A stretch of DNA of 64,000 nt from an uncultured Flavobacterium sp. (GCF_951805225.1 NZ_OX638201.1:3410001-3474000); one strand, 5' to 3'. Counted from the first letter of the stretch, positions 42,389 to 56,330 are shown. Notes: generated from the letters alone by a model not told the origin. Numbers and translations are program-made.

Positions 42389-43171
42389 TTATATTTCTAT
42401 TGTTCCTTTAAAAACAAATTTTGCTGGTCCGGTCAAGAAAACATTAGTAAAATGATCTCCAATTTTATCAAAAGAAACTACAAGTTTTCCGCCTTCAACA
42501 TTTAAATTAATTGAAGTTTTATCGGTTTCTCCAATCGCATTCATTGCAATTGCAACTGCTGTTGCGCCAGTTCCGCAAGCTAGAGTTTCGTCTTCTACGC
42601 CTCTTTCGTAAGTACGAAGCGAAAAAGTACTGTCGTCAACTTTCTTTACAAAATTAACATTGCTTCCTTTTTCTCCATATAATTCACCATAACGAATTGC
42701 AGCGCCATTGTCTTTTACATTATAATGTTCTAAATCTTCAACAATCTGAACATGATGTGGAGAACCTGTATTTAAAAATGTGTATGAATCTTCCTTTTGA
42801 ACTTCATCAACATCGATCATCTGTAACGAAATTATAGCATCGTCTCCTACAGATGCATGATGCAAACCATCTGTTGCAATAAAGGTTGTTTTGTTCTCGA
42901 TAACTCCCAATTGATTAGCGAAAGCTACAAGACATCGACCACCGTTTCCGCACATCGAACTTTGGTTTCCATCTGAATTATAATAGACCATTTTGAAGTC
43001 AGTTTCGGAGTCATTTTCTAACAAAATAAGTCCGTCAGCTCCAATACCAAAACGTCTGTCACACAGACGTTCAATTAATTTAATGTCTTCTTTTGGAAAG
43101 AAATTTGAACGGTTATCAATCATTACAAAATCGTTTCCGGTACCTTGATATTTATAAAATTCTATTTGCAT
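42389..43171 (-). CDS. dapF: Diaminopimelate epimerase
   Basis: From the ATG at 43171 the 260-residue enzyme converts LL- to meso-diaminopimelate for lysine and peptidoglycan synthesis. The two catalytic Cys are Cys74 in MCGNGGRC and Cys199 in LACGTGATA, with YQGTGNDFVMID at the start. A longer frame from 43228 adds 19 residues that do not resemble the family. The gene leads the dapF-GNAT-mltG series. Confidence 0.96.
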   Translation of the reverse strand: MQIEFYKYQGTGNDFVMIDNRSNFFPKEDIKLIERLCDRRFGIGADGLILLENDSETDFKMVYYNSDGNQSSMCGNGGRCLVAFANQLGVIENKTTFIATDGLHHASVGDDAIISLQMIDVDEVQKEDSYTFLNTGSPHHVQIVEDLEHYNVKDNGAAIRYGELYGEKGSNVNFVKKVDDSTFSLRTYERGVEDETLACGTGATAVAIAMNAIGETDKTSINLNVEGGKLVVSFDKIGDHFTNVFLTGPAKFVFKGTIEI

Positions 43172-43310
43172 TTTTTTCACATTAGTAACACAAAAGTACG
43201 AACAAATAATTAATGAAATGTTAATCAATGTTAAAGAGCGTTAAACCACTTTACAACAGCTTTTTTTTGATATATTTTTACTTAAAATAACCTAAACATA
43301 GATAGTAATT

Positions 43311-44711
43311 ATGAAAAGATTTTCAACCTTATTTTTAGTTTCACTCCTAAGCGGTGCTACTACCCTTGGTGCTTACAAGTTATTATTTGAAAGTAACAAT
43401 TCTTTTTTTGGAAGAGGAAATTCTGTTGTTACTCTTGCCCCCGATTCTTTTGGTAAAAATGTTGGTTTGGCTGCCGAAACCGTAGATTTTACAGCTGCCG
43501 CAGATAAGACAGTTCACACGGTTGTTCACGTAAAAAATGTTTCGCGAAGAACGGTTAGCAATCCTATGATGGAATTTTTCTATGGTTATGGAGGCGCGCA
43601 ACAACAAGAGCAAGTTGGTACTGGATCAGGAGTCATCATTTCTGAAGACGGATATATTGTGACCAATAATCATGTAATTAAGGATGCAACAGAAATCGAA
43701 ATTACATTAAACAATAAAAAATCATATCCTGCAAAACTTATTGGTACAGATTCTAAAATGGATATAGCGTTACTAAAAATTAATGCTGATGAAAAACTTC
43801 CTTATACTGCTTTTGCCAATTCTGATAATGTAAAAGTTGGCGAATGGGTTTTGGCGGTTGGTAATCCATATAATTTGACTTCGACAGTAACTGCGGGAAT
43901 TGTTTCGGCGAAAGCCAGAAATTTAGATGCAAAAGGAATTCAGTCTTTTATTCAAACTGATGCTGCTGTAAACCCAGGAAATAGTGGTGGTGCTTTGGTA
44001 AACACAAGAGGTGAATTGATTGGTATTAATACTATGATTTCATCAATGACAGGTTCTTATGTTGGATATTCTTTTGCTGTTCCTTCTAACATTGCTCGAA
44101 AAATAATCGAGGATATTATGGAATTTGGTAATGTTCAAAGAGGAATTTTGGGTGTTGAAGGCGGCGAACTAAACAGTACTGCTTCAAAAGAATTAGGTAT
44201 TGCAGAAACACAAGGTTTTTATATTAGTAAAGTTTCTAAAAATTCAGGTGCCGAAAAAGCGGGTCTTGCAAAAGGTGATATTATTGTAAAACTTGATGAA
44301 CAAAATATTGCTACTTATGCTGATCTTTCGGGTTACATTAATACAAAACGTCCAAACGATGTTGTTAAAGTAACTTATATCAAAGACGGAAAAACGAAAT
44401 CTGTTCCTGTAACATTAAGCAAAAATGAATTTTACAGTACGGAATTCAAAGGAATCGAATTAGAAAATATCGATGCTTCTGATAGAAAGAAATTCAGAAT
44501 TGATTATGGCGTAAAAATCAAAAACATCAATAATGAAAATCTTATGCAATATCAAAACGAATTACAAGGCAATATTATTTTGAGTATTGACAATGTAAAA
44601 GCAACGAATATTGAAACCGTTTCTAAACTTTTAAGTAAAAAAGATGAAGGACAAAGTGTACGTCTTGAAATGATAAATAAAAACGGAGAAATTCTTAGAA
44701 TTATCATTTAA
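43311..44711 (+). CDS. HtrA/DegP-family serine protease
   Basis: The product has 466 residues with a signal-anchor-like N-terminus (about 3-25). The trypsin-like domain contains His121, Asp151 and Ser225 (in NPGNSGGAL), a complete triad. Two PDZ domains follow at about 280-370 and 380-466. It degrades or refolds misfolded envelope proteins. The gene is single, ended by the terminator at 44801-44834. Which paralogue it is (DegQ or HhoA) cannot be decided. Confidence 0.95.
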   Translation: MKRFSTLFLVSLLSGATTLGAYKLLFESNNSFFGRGNSVVTLAPDSFGKNVGLAAETVDFTAAADKTVHTVVHVKNVSRRTVSNPMMEFFYGYGGAQQQEQVGTGSGVIISEDGYIVTNNHVIKDATEIEITLNNKKSYPAKLIGTDSKMDIALLKINADEKLPYTAFANSDNVKVGEWVLAVGNPYNLTSTVTAGIVSAKARNLDAKGIQSFIQTDAAVNPGNSGGALVNTRGELIGINTMISSMTGSYVGYSFAVPSNIARKIIEDIMEFGNVQRGILGVEGGELNSTASKELGIAETQGFYISKVSKNSGAEKAGLAKGDIIVKLDEQNIATYADLSGYINTKRPNDVVKVTYIKDGKTKSVPVTLSKNEFYSTEFKGIELENIDASDRKKFRIDYGVKIKNINNENLMQYQNELQGNIILSIDNVKATNIETVSKLLSKKDEGQSVRLEMINKNGEILRIII

Positions 44712-44800
44712 AAATAGTCTTTGTTTTAAGTTAAGATTTTCAATTAATCTGAATCGAAATTTAAAAACTTTGGTTAAAAAAACTTCAAAATTAATAATTC

Positions 44801-44834
44801 AAAAAGCCATTCTGGAAAACAGGGTGGCTTTTTT
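44801..44834. terminator. Terminator after the HtrA gene
   Basis: AAAAAGCCATTCTG and CAGGGTGGCTTTTT pair (two G-U pairs) around a 6-base loop, followed by TT runs. Confidence 0.75.
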
Positions 44835-44883
44835 ATTTTCAAAAATAAATCACAAAATTGTTTACGAAATCGATTGAAATGGA

Positions 44884-44891
44884 TACTTTTG
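44884..44891 (+). promoter_or_regulatory. Candidate -7 element for the GAPDH gene
   Basis: TACTTTTG lies 49 bp upstream of the ATG at 44941. A clear -33 box is absent. Confidence 0.45.
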
Positions 44892-44940
44892 CGCAAAATT
44901 AAAAAATATTTGTGTTTTTCTTTTTTCAATTTAATCAATT

Positions 44941-46389
44941 ATGAGCAAAAAAACGTTGTACCAAAAAGAGGTATCATTACAAGTCGACCGAAGAAGAGCT
45001 GGTGTCGAATTAATCAAAATCATAAGCGATTTATGGTATGATAAATCCATAGAAATGGTTTTATTCAAAAATCAATTATTGGATAAAAATGTCAGCGATA
45101 TTATTAATTTACATCAATACGCAGGCGAATTTGTAGGTAAACCAATTACTATTTTTGACTCGGTTGAAATTGCAAGAGTTGTTCTTTCGCTAGATCTTCC
45201 TCCTGCAAAATTAGACCTTGGAAAACTTACTTATGAATATCGTTTAGAAGATGAAAAATATCCGGATGCAAGATATTTTGTTTTGGATAAGCTAAAAAAA
45301 GCCAAATCATCTGAAGAAATTCAACCTAAAGATGTGGTTTTATATGGCTTTGGCAGAATTGGACGCATATTAGCAAGAGAGCTAATGTCTAAAACCGGAA
45401 AAGGAAATCAATTGCGTTTGAGAGCAATTGTTTTACGTGATAAAAATGATGCGTCTAGTTTAGAGAAACGAGCTTCTCTATTGCGATACGACTCTATTCA
45501 CGGTGATTTTCAAGGATCTGTAATTGCTGACCCAAAAAATAATGCTTTGATCATTAACGGAACAACAGTTCATATCATTACAGCAAATTCTCCAGAAGAA
45601 ATTGACTATACACAATACGGAATCAATGACGCTTTGGTTATTGATAATACTGGAGCTTTTACTACTGAAGAAGCTCTAAAAAGACATTTAACATCGCAAG
45701 GTGTTAGCAAGGTTTTATTGACTGCTCCCGGAAAAGGGATTCCTAATATTGTACATGGTGTAAATCATAACGAATATAATCCTGATGAAATTGATATTTT
45801 CTCAGCAGCTTCATGCACTACAAATGCTATTACACCGATTCTAAAAGCAATTGAAGATACTTTAGGTGTTGCCAAAGGACATTTAGAAACTATTCATGCT
45901 TATACAAATGACCAAAATTTGGTTGATAATATGCATAAAAAATATCGTCGTGGCAGAGCAGCGGCTTTAAATATGGTAATTACTGAAACTGGCGCCGGAA
46001 GCGCAGTTGCAAAGGCATTACCATCTTTAGAAGGAAAATTAACTTCGAATGCTATTCGCGTTCCGGTTCCAAATGGATCTTTAGTTGTCTTGAATTTAGA
46101 AGTTAAAAAAGCAACTTCAATTCCTGCAATTAACAAAATCATGAAAAAATATGCCCTTGAAGGCGAATTGGTAGAACAAATTAAATATTCACTGAATAAT
46201 GAGTTAGTTTCCTCTGACATTGTTGGAACTTCTGCACCTTCAATTTATGATAGTAATGCTACAATTGTTTCTAAAGATGGAAAAAACATTGTGCTTTATA
46301 TCTGGTATGATAACGAATATGGCTATAGTCATCAAGTAATTCGTTTAGCAAAGTATATTGCCAAAGTAAGACGTTATACTTACTATTAA
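44941..46389 (+). CDS. gap: Long-form glyceraldehyde-3-phosphate dehydrogenase
   Basis: The 482-residue protein carries a complete GAPDH from about residue 130 on, with GFGRIG at 136-141, catalytic Cys292 in SAASCTTNAITPI, and the His in LETIHAYTND. The first 130 residues are an extra domain not seen in the common 335-residue enzyme. This long type is known in flavobacteria as remembered. It may be the gluconeogenic or NADP-dependent enzyme; cofactor preference cannot be read here. It is followed by the terminator at 46415. Confidence 0.9.
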   Translation: MSKKTLYQKEVSLQVDRRRAGVELIKIISDLWYDKSIEMVLFKNQLLDKNVSDIINLHQYAGEFVGKPITIFDSVEIARVVLSLDLPPAKLDLGKLTYEYRLEDEKYPDARYFVLDKLKKAKSSEEIQPKDVVLYGFGRIGRILARELMSKTGKGNQLRLRAIVLRDKNDASSLEKRASLLRYDSIHGDFQGSVIADPKNNALIINGTTVHIITANSPEEIDYTQYGINDALVIDNTGAFTTEEALKRHLTSQGVSKVLLTAPGKGIPNIVHGVNHNEYNPDEIDIFSAASCTTNAITPILKAIEDTLGVAKGHLETIHAYTNDQNLVDNMHKKYRRGRAAALNMVITETGAGSAVAKALPSLEGKLTSNAIRVPVPNGSLVVLNLEVKKATSIPAINKIMKKYALEGELVEQIKYSLNNELVSSDIVGTSAPSIYDSNATIVSKDGKNIVLYIWYDNEYGYSHQVIRLAKYIAKVRRYTYY

Positions 46390-46414
46390 TATAAAACCAA
46401 AACCAACTATTCTT

Positions 46415-46442
46415 AAAACCATCAAGTTCTCTTGGTGGTTTT
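46415..46442. terminator. Bidirectional terminator between gap and lrp
   Basis: AAAACCATCAAG and CTTGGTGGTTTT pair (one G-U) around a 4-base loop, between convergent genes. Confidence 0.85.
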
Positions 46443-46452
46443 TTGTTTTTAT

Positions 46453-46911
46453 TTAAATCGGTAAAACAGTCGTACTTTTAACTTCTGAAATAACAAAAAC
46501 CGTATTTATAAGAGAGACTTCGGGCAAAATTGATAATTTCTTTTGATGAAAATGGTGGTAACTTTCCATGTCCGGAATTATAATCTTAAGCATGTAATCA
46601 AAATTTCCGGAAACATAATTGCACTCAACAACTTCTGGTAAATTCAAAATTGATTGATTAAATCCTTCCGAGGTATCGTAAGTCTGTTTTGTTAAGGTAA
46701 CCTGACAATAAACAGTCAGATTATTACCTAATTTCTTCTTATTTAAAATCGAAACGTATTTCTCTATAACACCCTCTTTTTCAAGACGTTTTACACGATC
46801 ATGAACAGGAGTTAACGATAGATTAATCTTGTTTGCGATGTCTTTTAAAGTGTAGTGCGCATTTTCCTGTAAAAGTCGTAAGATTTTTTTGTCTATTTCA
46901 TCTAAAGCCAT
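46453..46911 (-). CDS. Lrp/AsnC-family transcription regulator
   Basis: The product has 152 residues. An N-terminal winged helix-turn-helix (about 5-55, YTLKDIANKINLSLTPVHDRV) and a C-terminal RAM ligand-binding domain (about 70-145) are both present. Such regulators sense amino acids. It is divergent from alanine dehydrogenase, which it most likely regulates in response to alanine, by analogy with other Lrp-ald pairs. Confidence 0.93.
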   Translation of the reverse strand: MALDEIDKKILRLLQENAHYTLKDIANKINLSLTPVHDRVKRLEKEGVIEKYVSILNKKKLGNNLTVYCQVTLTKQTYDTSEGFNQSILNLPEVVECNYVSGNFDYMLKIIIPDMESYHHFHQKKLSILPEVSLINTVFVISEVKSTTVLPI

Positions 46912-47111
46912 AACGAAAACGTTTTCTATGAGTAGTAAAATTTAGTCATTTTTTCTTTTTGAGGAAGTAAAACCGATCCTAAAAAGAATAATTTTCTGTA
47001 AAAGTATGAAATAAAATAATATTTTCTTATTTAATAAGCCAATATCAATAATATATTCTCTATCAGTAGATTTGTAAAACAATTTACAAAAAACTAAAAA
47101 AATATAACAAA
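46912..47111. promoter_or_regulatory. Divergent lrp/ald control region
   Basis: These 200 bases must contain both promoters and the Lrp-type operator. AT-rich short palindromes are present but no strong match to TAnnTTTG or a clear Lrp site was picked out by eye. Confidence 0.4.
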
Positions 47112-48230
47112 ATGATAATAGGTGTTCCAAAAGAAATTAAGAATAATGAGAATCGTGTAGCATTAACTCCAGCTGGTGTTTCTGAAATGAAAAAACATGG
47201 CCATACAGTTTATGTACAAGCAACTGCTGGTTTAGGAAGTGGATTTGCTGATGACGAATACGCAAATGCTGGTGCTGTAGTTCTTGAAACTATTGAAGAA
47301 GTATATGCTATTGCTGAGATGATTATTAAGGTAAAAGAGCCAATCGCTTCTGAATATCCATTAATCAAAAAAGATCAATTATTATTTACTTATTTTCACT
47401 TCGCTTCATCTGAGCCATTAACTCACGCAATGCTTGAGAAAGGTGCTGTATGTTTAGCATACGAAACTGTTGAAAAAACGGATCGTAGTTTACCATTATT
47501 AGTTCCAATGTCTGAAGTTGCTGGTCGTATGGCTATTCAACAAGGAGCAAAATATCTTGAAAAACCATTAAAAGGAAGAGGAATTCTTTTAGGAGGTGTT
47601 CCTGGTGTTCCACCAGCAAAAGTATTAGTACTAGGTGGAGGAATTGTAGGAACTCAAGCTGCAAAAATGGCTGCTGGTTTAGGTGCTCAAGTAACAATTA
47701 TGGATTTAAGTTTGCCTCGTTTACGTCATTTAGATGATATCATGCCTGCAAACGTAAGTACAGAAATGTCTAATCACTACAATATCACAAAAGCAATTGC
47801 TACAGCTGATTTAATTGTTGGAGCAGTTTTGATTCCAGGAGCAAAAGCACCTCACTTAATCACTCGTGATATGCTTAAATTAATGCGTCCAGGAACTGTT
47901 GTTGTTGACGTAGCTGTTGATCAAGGTGGTTGTATTGAAACTTGTACTCCTACAACTCACGAAAATCCAACTTTTATTATTGATGATATCGTTCACTACT
48001 GTGTGGCTAATATGCCAGGTGCAGTACCTTATACATCTACATTAGCTTTAACAAATGCTACTTTACCATATGCAGTACAATTAGCTAATAAAGGATGGGA
48101 AAAAGCTTGTAATGAGAATGAAGAATTGAAAAAAGGATTAAATATTGCAAACGGAAAAATTCTTTACAAAGGAGTTGCTGAAGCTTGGAATCTTCCTTTT
48201 AACGAAGAATTAGTGTTAGCAAACGCATAG
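47112..48230 (+). CDS. ald: Alanine dehydrogenase
   Basis: This 372-residue enzyme makes pyruvate and ammonium from L-alanine with NAD. The start MIIGVPKEIKNNENRVALTP is diagnostic. The substrate region contains YFHFASS, and the NAD loop VLGGGIVGTQAAKMAAGLGA follows at about 170-190. AVDQGGCIETCTPTTHENP is the C-terminal signature. The divergent Lrp gene is the probable regulator. The terminator at 48272 ends the transcript. Confidence 0.97.
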   Translation: MIIGVPKEIKNNENRVALTPAGVSEMKKHGHTVYVQATAGLGSGFADDEYANAGAVVLETIEEVYAIAEMIIKVKEPIASEYPLIKKDQLLFTYFHFASSEPLTHAMLEKGAVCLAYETVEKTDRSLPLLVPMSEVAGRMAIQQGAKYLEKPLKGRGILLGGVPGVPPAKVLVLGGGIVGTQAAKMAAGLGAQVTIMDLSLPRLRHLDDIMPANVSTEMSNHYNITKAIATADLIVGAVLIPGAKAPHLITRDMLKLMRPGTVVVDVAVDQGGCIETCTPTTHENPTFIIDDIVHYCVANMPGAVPYTSTLALTNATLPYAVQLANKGWEKACNENEELKKGLNIANGKILYKGVAEAWNLPFNEELVLANA

Positions 48231-48271
48231 TGTTAACATTAAAATAAGTGCTTACTAAATAAACACTATTT

Positions 48272-48304
48272 AAAAGGCTTTTCTTAATTGAAAAGCCTTT
48301 TTTT
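48272..48304. terminator. Terminator after ald
   Basis: AAAAGGCTTTTC and GAAAAGCCTTTT pair around a 6-base loop, with a long T-run. Confidence 0.85.
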
Positions 48305-48313
48305 AAAGCATAA

Positions 48314-48343
48314 AAAAGCCTGTCATATTTATGACAGGCTTTT
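48314..48343. terminator. Terminator at the 3' end of the pafA-like gene
   Basis: AAAAGCCTGTCAT and ATGACAGGCTTTT pair with 13 bp around a 4-base loop; T-runs lie on both sides, so it can serve the minus-strand gene too. Confidence 0.85.
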
Positions 48344-48365
48344 ATTTTATATGAAATAGAGAGAA

Positions 48366-50012
48366 CTATTTTTTCTCACTTTTTTCGTTTTTTTCGTTTT
48401 TCTCATCCAAAACTTCTTGCAATACTTTTGCTTCGGTTCCATTAGGGAAAGTAACTTTAATTTTTTGAGCAATTGTTGGAGCGATCTCGGTAATAGCTTT
48501 CTTATCATATGATTCTCCCTTTTTAATATGCCAACCGTAGAAAATAGCCGGCACATGAGTATCATAACTATAAGGCGTTCCGTGAGATGTTCCTGTAGTT
48601 GAATATTCAATATCTCCAGGTTTATCGATAATTATCATATCACCATCCTGAGTTACATCGTATCCTTTTGCGACAAAATTTAAGTAATAATCATTTCCAG
48701 AATTTGCTAAAATTTCTTCCTCAGTATATACTCTTTTAACTTGAGGTTGTGTAATTAAAAACTCTTTAAAAGCTTGCTTAACTTTTACAAGCTCTAAACC
48801 TTTGTCCTTAATAATTTGTTTATTGAAAAAAATATTAAAATTTGAATAATTTAAAATCAAATCAACGCCAAATGTATTAACAGAGAAATCCTGCAAACTC
48901 TTTTTAACATCCTTTGATGGATAATTATCAACGTTATATTTGTGGTCTTTCAGATAAATTACATTTTCAGCACCAGCATGATCAGCTGTCAGGAATAGAA
49001 GATAATTCCCTTTACCAACTGTTGTATCTAAATAAGTCAAAAAGTCAGCAATAGTTTGATCCAATCTCAAATAAGTATCCTGAAGTTCCATAGAACGTGG
49101 TCCTAGTAAGTGCCCAACATAATCTGTCGAAGAGAAACTAACTGTTAAGAAATCAGTAATATTATCTTTACCTAACTCTTCTTTTTCAATAGCTTTTTTA
49201 GCAAATTCAGCTAATAAATCATTCCCAAAAGGAGTAGCTCTTAAAACACCAGCATCATTCTTCGCATACATACTTTTTAAATCATATGGAAAAACTGGAG
49301 CGGCACTTCCGTACAACTTTCCTTCATATGGATTGTTATCTGGTAAACTTTCGTTGTAAGTTGAAGCTGGTTTATACAAATCCCATCCTTTATTAATGTA
49401 AGCCATGTAATGCTTCTCATTATTAAACTCAGTAACCCATTCTGGTAATTTTTCTCCATAAAATGTACTAGAAATAAAAGAACCAGTTTTACTATACCAA
49501 AAAGCCCAATTCGCAAAATGACCTGCTGGCAAAATTGCTCCACGATCTTTAAGACTCATACCAATAACTTTTCCTTGAAAATTAGTAGCCATTCTTACTT
49601 CATCAGTAATAGTAGTACTTTGAAGATTTTTTGGAGACATTGCACCTTCTTCAACAGTTCCGTCTCCAACAGTTTTTACAGATGCATCATCAGTACAATA
49701 CATTTCTTTACCAAGAGTTCTACTAAACCATTCATTACCTACAATTCCGTGAGTCGATGGAGTTGTACCTGTATAGATAGAAGCATGTCCGGGAGCAGTA
49801 TAAGTTGGCATATAATTATAATGCATATTCTGAAAAGTATATCCATTATTCATCAATCTCTTAAATCCATTTGGAGAAAAATCATCCGAAAACCGATATA
49901 AATATTCCATTTTCATCTGATCAACTACAATACCTACAACCAACTTAGGGCGCTGTTGAGCACTTAAATTTGAGATAACAAACAATGTCAACAATACAAT
50001 ACTTTTTTTCAT
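48366..50012 (-). CDS. pafA: PafA-type alkaline phosphatase
   Basis: The ATG at 50012 gives 548 residues with a signal peptide (MKKSIVLLTLFVISNLSAQ). It is a nucleotide-pyrophosphatase/phosphodiesterase superfamily enzyme. VGIVVDQMKMEYLYRF carries a metal Asp, and the nucleophile is Thr72 in YMPTYTAPGHASIYTGT. Further metal ligands lie in TADHAGAENV and SSTDYVGHLLG. It resembles the phosphate-irrepressible PafA of Elizabethkingia, a periplasmic phosphomonoesterase. The last residues (KNEKNEKSEKK) form a low-complexity tail. It stands alone. Confidence 0.92.
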   Translation of the reverse strand: MKKSIVLLTLFVISNLSAQQRPKLVVGIVVDQMKMEYLYRFSDDFSPNGFKRLMNNGYTFQNMHYNYMPTYTAPGHASIYTGTTPSTHGIVGNEWFSRTLGKEMYCTDDASVKTVGDGTVEEGAMSPKNLQSTTITDEVRMATNFQGKVIGMSLKDRGAILPAGHFANWAFWYSKTGSFISSTFYGEKLPEWVTEFNNEKHYMAYINKGWDLYKPASTYNESLPDNNPYEGKLYGSAAPVFPYDLKSMYAKNDAGVLRATPFGNDLLAEFAKKAIEKEELGKDNITDFLTVSFSSTDYVGHLLGPRSMELQDTYLRLDQTIADFLTYLDTTVGKGNYLLFLTADHAGAENVIYLKDHKYNVDNYPSKDVKKSLQDFSVNTFGVDLILNYSNFNIFFNKQIIKDKGLELVKVKQAFKEFLITQPQVKRVYTEEEILANSGNDYYLNFVAKGYDVTQDGDMIIIDKPGDIEYSTTGTSHGTPYSYDTHVPAIFYGWHIKKGESYDKKAITEIAPTIAQKIKVTFPNGTEAKVLQEVLDEKNEKNEKSEKK

Positions 50013-50300
50013 ACTTAGATTATAATATTTACACAAAAATACTGATTCACATTTTAAAAGGCTAGCTCATGATAATTTAAAACACAAAATTGACTTTTAT
50101 TTAACAAAAACTAGTTTTAAAAATTATTGCAATACTACTTATGGGGTTCCACTCCATGTCGGGCTGTGTGCTAAATCTTTTGTGATAGCGGTTTTTGTAG
50201 AAAACAAATAAATGTAGGTTATCACAAAAGGATATCGCTTCCATCCCTAAAAAAATCGAAGTATTCAGAAAGAAAAATCTCAAAAAGGTGTAATAACAAA
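50013..50300. repeat. Non-coding region with hairpin element near the rRNA operon
   Basis: Between pafA and the rRNA terminator, CTTTTGTGATA at 50177-50187 is the exact complement of TATCACAAAAG at 50220-50230, forming an 11-bp stem with a 32-base loop. The edges AATCTTTTG and CAAAAGGAT match the inner ends of the repeats at 35457 and 56331. No gene is supported. Confidence 0.6.
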
Positions 50301-50332
50301 AAAAACCCTATCCGAACTGGATAGGGTTTTTC
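50301..50332. terminator. rRNA operon terminator
   Basis: AAAAACCCTATCC and GGATAGGGTTTTT pair (13 bp) around a 5-base loop. On the minus strand it follows 5S rRNA by about 10 bases. Confidence 0.9.
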
Positions 50333-50338
50333 AAAAGA

Positions 50339-50446
50339 AAGGCGACGACATACTCTCCCACATAACTGCAGTACCATCTGCGCAGGCGGGCTTAACTACT
50401 CTGTTCGGGATGGGAAGAGGTGAGCCCCGCCGCAATAACCACCTTA
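50339..50446 (-). rRNA. rrf: 5S ribosomal RNA
   Basis: The minus strand contains the conserved 5S core (CCCATCCCGAACAG, then GCCCGCC and GGTACTGC) with closing ends around GGTGGTTATTGCGGCG. Ends are set to within a few bases. Confidence 0.9.
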
Positions 50447-50608
50447 AGAAGTTATAATTGCTTTGGGCAATTTTTTTTTAATTAATAATTAGCTATGCTC
50501 CGTTCGGCTATTGCCTCGGGTGATAATTCACAATTCATAATTAAAATAATATCTTAACATACTGAGATAAAGAAAAGTACTTTTATTTACTATTTTAGAA
50601 AGTTTCTC

Positions 50609-50628
50609 CCCGCACCTTGCGGTGCGGG
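50609..50628. repeat. GC-rich hairpin between 5S and 23S
   Basis: CCCGCACC and GGTGCGGG form an 8-bp stem around TTGC just downstream of 23S on the minus strand. It may be part of the processing stem or a terminator-like structure. Confidence 0.5.
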
Positions 50629-50636
50629 AAAAGGGT

Positions 50637-53521
<2,885 letters not shown>

Positions 53522-53665
53522 CAATCATAAAATCAATTATGACCGTTTTTTTTTGTCTTTTGTTACTTGTATTACTACTATAACAAAAAACGCTTTCTAC
53601 TTTTTATTATTTTCTTATCTCAATATGTCAATGAACTTTTATTTACTATCTTCACAGTAAATCAG

Positions 53666-53739
53666 TGGAGAATAACGGAGTCGAACCGTTGACCTCCTGC
53701 GTGCAAGGCAGGCGCTCTAGCCAGCTGAGCTAATCCCCC
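53666..53739 (-). tRNA. tRNA-Ala (TGC)
   Basis: The minus strand gives a full cloverleaf with GGGGGAT/ATTCTCC acceptor (two G-U pairs), anticodon loop with TGC (CCTTGCACG), and T-arm. CCA is not encoded. It lies in the 16S-23S spacer next to tRNA-Ile. Confidence 0.97.
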
Positions 53740-53886
53740 ATTTTTAAATGATGAGTTATAAATTATGAGTTATGAATGCTCATAAACGCTCAACTTCTAA
53801 AATTTCCTTTTTTTTAAGTATCTCAGTCTTTTTAACTTGTTTTTTATAACTTATAATTCATAATTTATAATTAACAATTTAAATAG

Positions 53887-53960
53887 TAGTCCCGGGCAGA
53901 CTCGAACTGCCGACCCCTACATTATCAGTGTAGTACTCTAACCAGCTGAGCTACGAGACT
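53887..53960 (-). tRNA. tRNA-Ile (GAT)
   Basis: A cloverleaf on the minus strand with AGTCTCG/CGGGACT acceptor, discriminator A, and anticodon loop CTGATAA (GAT). The 16S-Ile-Ala-23S order is usual. CCA is not encoded. Confidence 0.97.
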
Positions 53961-54086
53961 CTGTTTTACTTAAAATTTATTATTTGAATTAACAGCAAGA
54001 GTAATTGAATCCTTAAATTCAGACTGCACCTTAATAGCATCTTTTTTCCTCAACGTGTTGATAAATCAACTAACATTTGAGGCTCT

Positions 54087-55606
<1,520 letters not shown>

Positions 55607-55786
55607 TGTTTGCCTTAATTAATTAAAGCTAGTTATTATGCGACGCTATATCTAGTGGTTCTTTTCAAATCTTACGATTCTATTACTCTTATTCTTTTGT
55701 TTTAACATCTCTGTTAAAACGGCTGTCAATTCAATATGTCTACGAACGTGTTTCTTTCTTGTTTCGCTTGTCTCTCAAAGCGGGTG

Positions 55787-55818
55787 CAAAAGTAGAAAAC
55801 TTATTTCTAACTGGCAAA
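55787..55818 (-). promoter_or_regulatory. rrn promoter P1 (closest to 16S)
   Basis: On the minus strand TTTG (55815-55818) and TACTTTTG (55787-55794) are separated by 20 bases. GCACCCGC follows directly. The start is about 175 bases ahead of 16S. Confidence 0.75.
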
Positions 55819-55911
55819 TGTTTTTTGAAGTTTTTTTTTAAGAAAATTTTCTTCTCTCTAACTTCTCAAACCTGCCAATCTTTCAATGAACTTTCCCTGT
55901 TTTGCGGGGTG

Positions 55912-55942
55912 CAAATGTAATATCCCTTTTCGAATCTCACAA
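55912..55942 (-). promoter_or_regulatory. rrn promoter P2
   Basis: TTG (55940-55942) and TACATTTG (55912-55919) with a 20-base spacer, then GCACCCCGC. The layout matches P1 and P3. Confidence 0.75.
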
Positions 55943-56032
55943 GCTTTTTTAATCTTTTTTTGAAAATAAATTTTCAATTTCAATTCCTTTGCTTGTCAGT
56001 ATTTCTGTGAACGTATATCGCTGTTGCGGGTG

Positions 56033-56062
56033 CAAAAGTACACTCTTTATTTACTTCTGCAA
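56033..56062 (-). promoter_or_regulatory. rrn promoter P3
   Basis: TTG (56060-56062) and TACTTTTG (56033-56040) with a 19-base spacer, then GCACCCGC. It is the most distal of three tandem promoters facing 16S. Confidence 0.75.
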
Positions 56063-56100
56063 GCCTTTTTCTAAACTATTTTTGATATATTTTATAACTG

Positions 56101-56330
56101 GCTGGTTTCGCGTTTTTTACAAGCGGAAGTTTTTTTGAGGTTTTACCGTTTTCTTGTCTTTTTGCGGTTTTTCGGTGGTTTGCTGTTAAGATACTAAGGC
56201 GCGAAGGTTCTTTTTTCTGCGGTTTTACTCAGGTTTTATTAATCGCGCAAAGACGCTAAGGCACTAAGTTTTCTCTTTTGGAACGTATTTTTCTGTTTTA
56301 TGCCTCAGCTTTTCTTTGAAATCCTCTGCC
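56101..56330. other. Non-coding region with CGCAAAGACGCTAAGG-type repeat
   Basis: Upstream of the rRNA promoters, GCGCAAAGACGCTAAGGCAC at 56246-56265 is a short dispersed element seen in many flavobacterial genomes (from memory), with partial pairing to AAGATACTAAGGCGCGAAG at 56187-56206. No gene is supported. Confidence 0.5.
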
